In this document: positions 1-4,855 of the stretch, in pieces | How positions within the stretch are numbered: the first letter of the stretch is position 1 | Layout of the letters: each line of letters begins with the position of its first letter | Assembly (NCBI GenBank): GCA_004195435.1 | Contig: PSPM01000011.1 | Coordinates: 1,849 to 7,861 of the forward strand | From: Candidatus Parvarchaeota archaeon | Lineage (GTDB): Archaea > Nanobdellota > Nanobdellia > Pacearchaeales > GW2011-AR1 | DNA length: 6,013 nt | Direction of reading: 5' to 3' | The notes under the pieces: model-generated | The model's database searches: none | What the model was told of the DNA's origin: nothing | Seen by the model: the letters and a program-made list of their open reading frames with translations, nothing else | Made by a program: the position numbers and the translations under genes

Positions 1-478
1 AGCAAATAAAATATTTGACATTATTTTAAAAAGTTGTAAAAAATTTAGAAAAGAAGCATCTGAAAATAAGATCAGATTTAGACATATAGGGAGAAAAGAT
101 AGACTTCCAAAAAAATTGATAAATGAATTGGAAAAATTAGAGGGAGAGACAAAGGAATTTAAGGAATTTAATGTACAATTGTGTTTAGATTACGGGGGAC
201 GTGATGAAATAATGAGGGCAGTTAATAAAATTATTAAAGCAGGTGTTAGGGTGATAAAGGAAGAAGAAATTACTAATTATTTAGATACTATAGAAATACC
301 AGATCCAGATTTGATTATAAGAACTTCTGGGGAAAATAGGTTAAGTGGTTTTATGCCTTACCAATCGACTTATTCCGAGTTTTATTTTGCAAATATTTAT
401 TTTCCAGATTTCACTCCAAAGAAATTTAGAAAAGTTTTAGAAGATTATTCAGAAAGAAAAAGGACTTTTGGTAAATAA
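1..478 (+). CDS. uppS: cis-prenyltransferase (UppS/DHDDS family), 5'-truncated by window edge
   Basis: This is the C-terminal 158 residues of a cis-prenyltransferase, which condenses isopentenyl diphosphate units onto an allylic primer to make the polyprenyl carrier lipid used for surface glycosylation. The reading frame is open from base 2, and the TTG at 116 is only an internal leucine codon. Visible family motifs are FRHIGRKDRLP (codons at 80-112), NVQLCLDYGGRDEI (the conserved N/YGGRDEI block), and PDLIIRTSGENRLSGF followed by QSTYSEFYF. The last block holds the diphosphate-binding arginines and the late acidic residue that binds magnesium. The chain ends in PDF...RTFGK, like the usual C-terminal end. 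The catalytic N-terminal DGNRR region lies off the window. The full enzyme is normally about 240-260 residues, so roughly a third is missing. The RTSGE/RLSxF pattern matches archaeal and bacterial homodimeric enzymes. The family is certain; product chain length cannot be read. Confidence 0.95.
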   Translation, partial: ANKIFDIILKSCKKFRKEASENKIRFRHIGRKDRLPKKLINELEKLEGETKEFKEFNVQLCLDYGGRDEIMRAVNKIIKAGVRVIKEEEITNYLDTIEIPDPDLIIRTSGENRLSGFMPYQSTYSEFYFANIYFPDFTPKKFRKVLEDYSERKRTFGK

Positions 479-479
479 A

Positions 480-487
480 TTTATATA
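480..487 (+). promoter_or_regulatory. TATA box of the 127-residue gene pair
   Basis: TTTATATA is centred about 25 bases before the ATG at 509, the usual distance from an archaeal TATA box to the transcription start. No Shine-Dalgarno sequence lies before that ATG, so the transcript is probably leaderless. This is the main argument for starting the next gene at 509. Confidence 0.6.
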
Positions 488-508
488 ATTTTGAGTTTAT
501 TTTTATTT

Positions 509-892
509 ATGAATAGTTTATTGAGATTATTGTTTGGTGTTAGAAAAACTAAAGATGTGAAATTGTGTAAATCTTTGGTATTCAGTCTATTTAAGGAATT
601 GTCAGATGACCAGGAAATGCATATTAAAACTTTAATTACAAACGATGAGATGAAACACTTCGATGGATCAAGAAATATTCTAGATGTAAGAAAATATATT
701 GAAGATGAATTTACAGAATTCGATTCCAATGGAATGAAGTATGGTGTTGATGCGAGATATAAAATTTATTCTGGCAATGATTTTTTTCAATCAGAATATG
801 AACTTAAATTATGGCAATATAAAGAAAATAAAATAAATAGAACGTTGGATAAGACAAAAGAGATTGTTTTAAAATATAGAAGACTATTCTAA
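509..892 (+). CDS. uncharacterised 127-residue protein, first of a tandem pair
   Basis: I do not recognise this family. The chain is 127 residues with no signal peptide, no clear membrane helix and one cysteine (C20). It is charged, opens with a short hydrophobic stretch (MNSLLRLLFG) and looks mostly helical, with an aromatic-rich part around residues 78-105 (RYKIYSG, then YELKLWQYKE). The ATG at 509 is chosen over the in-frame TTG at 491 because a TATA box at 480-487 sets transcription to begin almost exactly at 509. The gene is in the same frame as the upstream prenyltransferase but separated from it by a TAA stop. The next gene starts four bases after its stop and is also exactly 127 residues. 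Aligned end to end without gaps, the two share Y84, Y87, G89, L99, L101, K105 and E106, so they may be old duplicates. Function unknown; probably cytoplasmic. Confidence 0.75.
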   Translation: MNSLLRLLFGVRKTKDVKLCKSLVFSLFKELSDDQEMHIKTLITNDEMKHFDGSRNILDVRKYIEDEFTEFDSNGMKYGVDARYKIYSGNDFFQSEYELKLWQYKENKINRTLDKTKEIVLKYRRLF

Positions 893-896
893 TAAA

Positions 897-1280
897 ATGA
901 AGTATATTAGAGAAATTGTAAATATTTTTCAGGGCAGAAGAAAATTGTCGGAAGAGAAGCTTAATCCATATGAGGTTCTGAAATTTTTAAAAAATTTTCC
1001 TACTAATACTTCAGATACTGAAAAATTAAAAATATATGGAGATTGTAAATTTATTAAGAGCATTTCAAAAGATGATTCTGAATTTATAGAATTTTTGAAA
1101 AATAAATTTTTATTTCTAAGCGAATTTTACGATATAACTGGAAAATATAGCGTCTATAGGGGGATAAATTCTACTAGAGAGTATTTCGATTTAAATTTAG
1201 AACATATGAAAGAAAAAGAATCTTTTAATAATGAATCAATTAGGAAAATTACTTTAGAGATCTTAACTTCTTTTGATTAA
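897..1280 (+). CDS. uncharacterised 127-residue protein, second of a tandem pair
   Basis: I do not recognise this family. It begins four bases after the preceding stop codon and is almost certainly co-transcribed with it. The chain is soluble, lysine- and glutamate-rich, with one cysteine (C50), no signal peptide and no membrane segment. Residues 61-77 (SEFIEFLKNKFLFLSEF) look like an amphipathic helix. KYSVYRG at 83-89 and FDLNLEHMKEKE at 97-108 fall at the same residue numbers as RYKIYSG and YELKLWQYKENK in the upstream protein. No gap is needed across the full 127 residues. I count about 12 identities in residues 59-106. This suggests, but does not prove, that the two arose by duplication and could form a heterodimer. 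There is no clear ribosome binding site, so translation may be coupled to the upstream gene. Function unknown. Confidence 0.75.
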   Translation: MKYIREIVNIFQGRRKLSEEKLNPYEVLKFLKNFPTNTSDTEKLKIYGDCKFIKSISKDDSEFIEFLKNKFLFLSEFYDITGKYSVYRGINSTREYFDLNLEHMKEKESFNNESIRKITLEILTSFD

Positions 1281-1290
1281 TATCCAAAGT

Positions 1291-1298
1291 TTTATATA
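1291..1298 (+). promoter_or_regulatory. TATA box of the M42 peptidase gene
   Basis: TTTATATA is centred about 29 bases before the ATG at 1324. The predicted transcript would have at most a few leader bases, and no ribosome binding site precedes the start. A 7-base direct repeat, TCCAAAG, lies on each side of it (1283-1289 and 1312-1318). Confidence 0.6.
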
Positions 1299-1323
1299 GA
1301 AATTTGCTTTTTCCAAAGAAAAG

Positions 1324-2343
1324 ATGGATTTGTTAGAACAACTAGTCAATTTAGAAGGTGTAAGTGGTAATGAACATAGTGTTAGGAATTTTATTTTAAA
1401 GGAATCAAAAAAATATTCTAAAAGTGTTAGTGTTGATAAAATGGGAAATATAGTTGTTAGAAAAAAAGGCGTTAGGCCAAGAATTATTCTTTTGGCTCAT
1501 ATGGATGAAGTTGGACTGATGGTTAGATCAATAGATAAGAAAGGAAAGGTATTTATTAGCGAAGTTGGGGGTGTTGAGCCGTCTATTTTACTTGCCCAAA
1601 GAGTTTATATCAAAACTAAGGATAAAGTTAAAATTAGGGGAGTCATAACAAACGATCAAATTTTAAATGATGAGGAAATAGGGGAAGATCCTTTATCTAT
1701 GATGGAATTATATGTTTCAACAGGATTAACTAAAAAAGAATTAACTGCAGCAGGAGTTAAAATAGGAAACTATATTACTTTTACTGAAGATTGTAGTTTT
1801 AGAACCTTGGGAAATCGGAATATAATTTCTGGAAAGGCTTTAGATGACAGAATTGGTTGTTATATTCTTTTAGAACTAATAAGAAAGCTAATTACTAAAA
1901 ATGAAATTGTTTTTGTGTTTACCGTTCAGGAAGAAGTTGGATTATACGGGGCAAAAGCCTCTGTTTTTAATTTAGAACCTGACTATGCAATAGCTGTTGA
2001 TGTGACTGCTCATAATGATTTTGATGGCACTATGGTAATCGGAAAAGGGCCGTCATTGACAATCAAGGATGCCGGTATGCTTGGAAATAAATGCCTGAAT
2101 GAGGCTTTAGAATCTGTGGCAGCCAAATTAAAAATTTCTCTCCAATTAGAGGTGAGTGATATTGGTACTACAGATGCTGCATCTGTTTTTGCAGCTAAAG
2201 GAGGAATTCCCTCTGCTGTTTTAGGAGTTTCTGTTGCAAATTTACACAGCACTATAGGGATATCCCATAGAAGGGATGTGGAAGAAGTTATCAAGATTTT
2301 GAATGAATTTTTAAAAAAACCCCCTACAAAATGCTGGGCTTAG
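1324..2343 (+). CDS. M42-family metallo-aminopeptidase (TET type)
   Basis: This is a cytoplasmic di-metal aminopeptidase of peptidase family M42, whose members form 12-subunit tetrahedral (TET) particles that trim peptides left by the proteasome. It is 339 residues, normal for the family. All expected active-site residues can be placed: H59 and D61 in LAHMDEVG; D174 in GKALDDRIG, the bridging metal ligand; catalytic E203 and metal ligand E204 in VQEEVGLYGA; D226 in AVDVT; and H308 in NLHS. The GKGPSLTIKD segment (240-249) and TTDAASVFAAKGGIPSAV (282-299) are also typical. Residues from about 65 to 165 form the inserted PDZ-like oligomerisation domain. A TATA box at 1291-1298 gives the gene its own promoter, and it stands alone between two other units. 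The tail after residue 330 (KKPPTKCWA) is unusual and probably disordered. Relatives are often mislabelled as cellulase or endoglucanase. Substrate preference (acidic, basic or hydrophobic N-termini) cannot be read from sequence. Confidence 0.95.
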   Translation: MDLLEQLVNLEGVSGNEHSVRNFILKESKKYSKSVSVDKMGNIVVRKKGVRPRIILLAHMDEVGLMVRSIDKKGKVFISEVGGVEPSILLAQRVYIKTKDKVKIRGVITNDQILNDEEIGEDPLSMMELYVSTGLTKKELTAAGVKIGNYITFTEDCSFRTLGNRNIISGKALDDRIGCYILLELIRKLITKNEIVFVFTVQEEVGLYGAKASVFNLEPDYAIAVDVTAHNDFDGTMVIGKGPSLTIKDAGMLGNKCLNEALESVAAKLKISLQLEVSDIGTTDAASVFAAKGGIPSAVLGVSVANLHSTIGISHRRDVEEVIKILNEFLKKPPTKCWA

Positions 2344-2349
2344 AACAAA

Positions 2350-2357
2350 TTTAAATA
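2350..2357 (+). promoter_or_regulatory. TATA box of the membrane protein-glutamate dehydrogenase unit
   Basis: TTTAAATA is centred about 25 bases before the ATG at 2379. The spacing implies a leaderless transcript starting at that ATG, and no ribosome binding site is present. Confidence 0.55.
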
Positions 2358-2378
2358 GTTTAAAAAATAATTAAAAAT

Positions 2379-2615
2379 ATGACGAGAATAACTATGAAAG
2401 GACTTGTTTTGCTTATGATCATTGCAATTCTTTCATTTTTTTTAATTTATTTTTGGATTTTAAGTAATCAGCCATCTTTTTCCCCAGCAATCAATCAGGG
2501 TTTTTTAACTGATGTTGTCTTTTCACCTCCAAATTCCGTTGTAGTTTTAATGTCTACCACTTTATTTGTTTTAATTGCTTATTTTGTTTTTGGGAGAGTA
2601 AATGGAAATAGCTAA
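2379..2615 (+). CDS. small two-helix membrane protein
   Basis: This is a 78-residue protein of unknown family. Residues 7-29 (KGLVLLMIIAILSFF and onward) and 53-72 (SVVVLMSTTLFVLIAYFVFG) are strongly hydrophobic and should be two membrane helices. Between them lies a loop of about 23 residues rich in S, P, N and Q. The basic N-terminus (MTRITMK) and RVNGNS tail favour both ends inside and the loop outside. The start at 2379 is supported by the TATA box 25 bases upstream; the in-frame ATG at 2394 is the alternative. The last 14 bases overlap the start of the glutamate dehydrogenase gene, whose ribosome binding site lies inside this reading frame, so the two are translationally coupled. The tight linkage might mean a membrane anchor or transport partner for the dehydrogenase, but nothing in the protein shows that. 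Confidence 0.7.
   Translation: MTRITMKGLVLLMIIAILSFFLIYFWILSNQPSFSPAINQGFLTDVVFSPPNSVVVLMSTTLFVLIAYFVFGRVNGNS
2592..2598 (+). promoter_or_regulatory. ribosome binding site of glutamate dehydrogenase
   Basis: GGGAGAG lies three bases before the ATG at 2602, with its GGAG core five bases away. It is one of only two convincing Shine-Dalgarno sequences in the window and fixes the dehydrogenase start inside the end of the upstream membrane-protein gene. Confidence 0.6.
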
Positions 2616-3720
2616 GTTTGCTGATGAGTTAGGTCCGGAAAAAATTTTGGAAGTATATGACTCGAAAAGTGGTATGAAGGGATTCACAGTTATAGATAAT
2701 ACTTCCTTGGGCCCTGCCAAAGGGGGAATTAGAATGACTTCTAGCGTTGATGTTGAAGAAGTTTTTAGATTAGCACGAGCTATGACTTTAAAATGCGCTC
2801 TAGCAGATTTACCTTTCGGAGGAGGAAAAAGTGGAATTGTTTTCAATGAAAAAGATAATAAAGAAAGTTTAATTAAAAGTTTTTCTAGAGCAATAAAACC
2901 AATCTGTCCATCTCAATATGTTGCAGCTCCTGATATAAATACGTCTGAAAAGGAGATGCAGATTTTTACGAAAGAAAACGGAAACTTTAATTCGGCAACT
3001 GGAAAACCATCAACCCTTTGTAGCAAGATTAGTGGTAAAAATTCTTGTGGATTGCCTCATGAACTTGGAAGTACAGGATATGGAGTTTCTTATGCCACAC
3101 AAGTATCTTTGAAGCATGCTAAAATTGAAATAAAATCTGCGAAAATTGCCATAGCAGGGTTTGGAAATGTTGGAACTTTTACATTTAAGAATTTAGAAAA
3201 AGAGGGTGCTAAAATTGTTGCGGTAAGTGATAGTAAAGGTTGTTTATACAATCCTGAAGGAATAAGTTATGAAAAAATTTTAAAGATAAAAGAAGAAAAA
3301 GGAAGCGTCATTTTCGGAGATGGAAAAAAATTATCTAATAAAAAAATTTTCGAATTACCAGTAGATGTTTTGATTCCTGCTGCTTTGCCTGATGTCATTA
3401 ATAAAAATAATATGAACAGAGTTGAAGCTAAAATAATTGTGGAAGCAGCTAATATTCCTATCCCTGAAGATGTTGAGGAAAATTTAAGTAAAAAAATTTT
3501 AATTGTTCCAGATTTTGTTGCCAATGCTGGAGGTGTAATTTCTAGTTATGCAGAATATATTGGGGAAGATGTAGACTATATGAAAAAATTGGTTAAAGAA
3601 AAGATACATAAAAATACTGATTTAGTTTTGAAAACTGCTTTTAAGAAAAAGATTTCTCCTAGACAAGCCGGTAGAGAAATTGCTTTAAAACGATTAAAAA
3701 AAGCTATGGAAAAGAGATAG
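2602..3720 (+). CDS. gdhA: glutamate dehydrogenase (Glu/Leu/Phe/Val dehydrogenase family)
   Basis: The enzyme interconverts glutamate and 2-oxoglutarate plus ammonia in the cytoplasm, linking amino-acid breakdown to central carbon. The substrate domain carries K40 in GPAKGGIRM, K64 in MTLK, catalytic K76 in PFGGGKSG and catalytic D111 in APDIN. A Rossmann domain follows with GFGNVG at 186-191 and an acidic residue (D210) near the end of the second strand, which favours NAD. K40 and S315 (in NAGGVISS) match the two residues that hold the glutamate side-chain carboxylate in well-studied glutamate dehydrogenases. Leucine dehydrogenases lack the K40 equivalent, so glutamate is the best guess. At 372 residues it is shorter than typical hexameric glutamate dehydrogenases (about 410-450). 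The segment before STGYGV (residues 135-156) is longer than usual by roughly ten residues and holds C140 and C149. A GGGAG site inside the upstream gene sets the start. Family is certain; exact substrate and cofactor are inferred. Confidence 0.93.
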   Translation: MEIAKFADELGPEKILEVYDSKSGMKGFTVIDNTSLGPAKGGIRMTSSVDVEEVFRLARAMTLKCALADLPFGGGKSGIVFNEKDNKESLIKSFSRAIKPICPSQYVAAPDINTSEKEMQIFTKENGNFNSATGKPSTLCSKISGKNSCGLPHELGSTGYGVSYATQVSLKHAKIEIKSAKIAIAGFGNVGTFTFKNLEKEGAKIVAVSDSKGCLYNPEGISYEKILKIKEEKGSVIFGDGKKLSNKKIFELPVDVLIPAALPDVINKNNMNRVEAKIIVEAANIPIPEDVEENLSKKILIVPDFVANAGGVISSYAEYIGEDVDYMKKLVKEKIHKNTDLVLKTAFKKKISPRQAGREIALKRLKKAMEKR

Positions 3721-3754
3721 TTAAAGTTAAAAATCGTTGATTGTTTTATTATTT

Positions 3755-3864
3755 GGGCCTATAGGTTAATGGATAGACCGTCGGGCTTCGGACAAATATT
3801 TCATAGAATTATTTGAACAATAGGATGAAACCCGAAAATCGAGGTTCAATTCCTCGTAGGCCCA
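3755..3864 (+). tRNA. tRNA-Arg(UCG) with a 38-base intron
   Basis: The cloverleaf folds by hand. The acceptor stem GGGCCTA (3755-3761) pairs with TAGGCCC (3857-3863), discriminator A3864. The D stem GGTT/GACC (3764-3767 with 3776-3779) has the loop AATGGATA. The anticodon stem TCGGG/CCCGA is 3781-3785 with 3831-3835. The T stem CGAGG/CCTCG (3840-3844 with 3852-3856) has the loop TTCAATT. The variable loop is AAAT. The mature anticodon loop is CTTCGGA, giving anticodon TCG at 3788-3790, which reads CGN arginine codons. The A after the D-loop GG is A20, a known arginine identity base. The anticodon loop is interrupted by extra sequence, best read as an intron after position 37. CCA is not encoded. 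The gene follows glutamate dehydrogenase by 34 bases; a weak TTAAAA near 3727-3733 could be its TATA box. The 3' end touches the stop codon of the gene on the other strand. Confidence 0.93.
3792..3829 (+). other. tRNA-Arg intron (canonical 37/38 position)
   Basis: Removing these 38 bases restores a normal seven-base anticodon loop. The intron contains a hairpin in which CAAATA (3793-3798) pairs with TATTTG (3810-3815), and TTC/GAA pairs inside it around the loop ATA. The expected central helix of the bulge-helix-bulge splice motif, loop bases CTTC (3786-3789) with GATG (3824-3827), has three pairs and one T-T mismatch. About eight unpaired bases lie between this helix and the hairpin. The motif is therefore relaxed, as cut by the broader-specificity archaeal splicing endonucleases. 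The boundaries are inferred from tRNA structure and could shift by a base. Confidence 0.75.
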
Positions 3865-4143
3865 TTAAGAAATATCTTTGAAAGATTTATACATATAAGC
3901 AACTTTTTTATCTTTCTTGTTTAAGAGGGAAATTATTTTTTCTGATATTTCTTTAGTAGTTAATTCTCTTTGTTTTTTAGCCCACTCTTTAATTTGAGTT
4001 GCAATTTTTTTACATAGCTCTTTAGCTTTTTCTTTTTCCATTTTAGAAACTAAAAAAGATTTATAACAAGATAAATAGACTTTTTTCTCACTAAATTCTT
4101 CTATTTTCCCACCTTTTTTAACAGCACATATTTTACATTTCAT
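3865..4143 (-). CDS. stand-alone ATP-cone domain protein
   Basis: The 92-residue protein is almost entirely an ATP-cone, the nucleotide-binding module that senses ATP/dATP at the N-terminus of ribonucleotide reductases and in the repressor NrdR. The pattern fits along the chain: VKKGGKIEEFSEKKV at 8-22 (family V-K-R-x-G-x-x-E-x-F...K), the alanine-rich helix around 40-52, LTTKEISEKIISLL at 61-74 (family T-x-x-I...V...L), and KVAYMYKSF at 80-88 (family V-A-x-x-Y). No reductase or DNA-binding domain is attached. The start carries a C-x-x-C (C3, C6), but the rest of the NrdR zinc ribbon is missing. The ATG at 4143 is chosen because it lies one base after the upstream stop; the alternative TTG at 4173 would overlap that gene. 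It is last in a four-gene operon with CcdA. Its stop codon abuts the tRNA-Arg gene. The regulated partner is unknown. Confidence 0.78.
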   Translation of the reverse strand: MKCKICAVKKGGKIEEFSEKKVYLSCYKSFLVSKMEKEKAKELCKKIATQIKEWAKKQRELTTKEISEKIISLLNKKDKKVAYMYKSFKDIS

Positions 4144-4144
4144 T

Positions 4145-4855
4145 TTATCCAAAATTAATTGTTCCGTTTGCAATTAATATAAGTAGCCAACCCATAGCAA
4201 CTAATAAGAGCCCTATTGCGAGCCTCATTGCGGGTTTTGATTTTTGTTTCCATTTTTGTATCTTTTGTAATTCTTTTCCACCTGCCACCATAAACAAAAT
4301 AATTATTAAAGGTGATACAAATATAACGTTATACAGTATTAATAAAATTAATGCTTGCATATCGAAGTATTGTGAAAGAAGAGTTATTATTGCAAGATAG
4401 GGTGCTCCTGTGCATGGAAGTTCAACGGCAGCTACAAACGCTCCTAGAAAGATTACTCCAACATATGTAGTTTTGGAAGCATACCCTTCAAGTTTTTTTG
4501 AGAAGATAGCTGGAATTGATAAGGAGAACCATTTTCCATACCAGAAGTAATCTTTAATTTCCAATATTCCTGCTAAAATTATCAAACCCCCTACACCTAT
4601 AGAAATATATTCTGCCAAAGCTAAAGGTAGTGAAGAAATAAAATAAATCAATCCTAATCCAAATGCTAAATAAACTAAGAAAATTGATAAAATATATAAT
4701 CCTCCAAGAAGCAATAATTTTTTAGTAGATTTTTTAGCAGACAATAAAACAGAAATCATTAAAATTAATACTCCGATGGCGCAAGGATTTATTGCATCTA
4801 TTGCTGCAGTTATAACTACAGTGCCTAATGTTGGGAGATATGCTTCTACTGCCAT
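4145..4855 (-). CDS. ccdA: CcdA/DsbD-type transmembrane electron carrier
   Basis: The 236-residue membrane protein belongs to the CcdA/DsbD family, which passes electrons from cytoplasmic thioredoxin to thiol proteins outside the membrane through one pair of cysteines. Those cysteines are present in their usual settings: C25 in DAINPCAIG at the start of helix 1 and C148 in ELPCTGAP after helix 4, and no other cysteine occurs. Six hydrophobic segments are visible, near 10-39, 47-75, 79-100, 130-147, 165-193 and 211-232, with a basic loop at 196-209. The length suits the short six-helix CcdA form. The start overlaps the upstream stop codon as TAATG, so translation is probably coupled. Family members serve cytochrome c maturation, disulfide isomerisation or metal handling. 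No cytochrome, thioredoxin or Dsb gene is visible here, so the job is undefined. The neighbouring His/Cys-rich outer protein is the likeliest partner. Confidence 0.88.
   Translation of the reverse strand: MAVEAYLPTLGTVVITAAIDAINPCAIGVLILMISVLLSAKKSTKKLLLLGGLYILSIFLVYLAFGLGLIYFISSLPLALAEYISIGVGGLIILAGILEIKDYFWYGKWFSLSIPAIFSKKLEGYASKTTYVGVIFLGAFVAAVELPCTGAPYLAIITLLSQYFDMQALILLILYNVIFVSPLIIILFMVAGGKELQKIQKWKQKSKPAMRLAIGLLLVAMGWLLILIANGTINFG

Noticed and set aside
116..478. Separate 120-residue gene starting at TTG 116
   Set aside because: The frame is open back to base 2 and the upstream residues match the prenyltransferase family, so TTG 116 is an internal leucine codon.
491..508. TTG start giving a 133-residue version of the first unassigned protein
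   Set aside because: The TATA box at 480-487 puts the transcription start near 509, so bases 491-508 are probably not transcribed with this gene.
481..729. Minus-strand frame opposite the first unassigned protein
   Set aside because: Shadow frame with no promoter, ribosome binding site or recognisable protein; the plus-strand frame is better supported.
2010..2294. Minus-strand frame inside the M42 peptidase
   Set aside because: Shadow of a gene with all catalytic residues identified on the other strand.
2571..2846. Minus-strand frame opposite the dehydrogenase start
   Set aside because: Shadow of conserved dehydrogenase motifs.
3267..3524. Minus-strand frame inside the dehydrogenase
   Set aside because: Shadow frame; the plus strand codes for the conserved nucleotide-binding domain.
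3786..3791. Reading the anticodon as TTC (glutamate)
   Set aside because: With the TCGGG/CCCGA stem fixed, the seven-base loop is CTTCGGA and positions 34-36 are TCG. The A20 in the D-loop also fits arginine.
3874..3886. Inverted repeat ATCTTTGAAAGAT as a terminator hairpin for the tRNA
   Set aside because: The loop is too small for a stable hairpin, it is A+T-rich, and it is explained by coding for KSFKD in the ATP-cone protein.
4065..4143. Classification of the ATP-cone protein as NrdR
   Set aside because: Only one C-x-x-C is present and the DNA-binding zinc ribbon of NrdR is missing.
4144..4173. TTG start giving a 102-residue ATP-cone protein
   Set aside because: It would overlap the CcdA gene by about 29 bases and add residues ahead of the domain; the ATG one base after the CcdA stop fits better.
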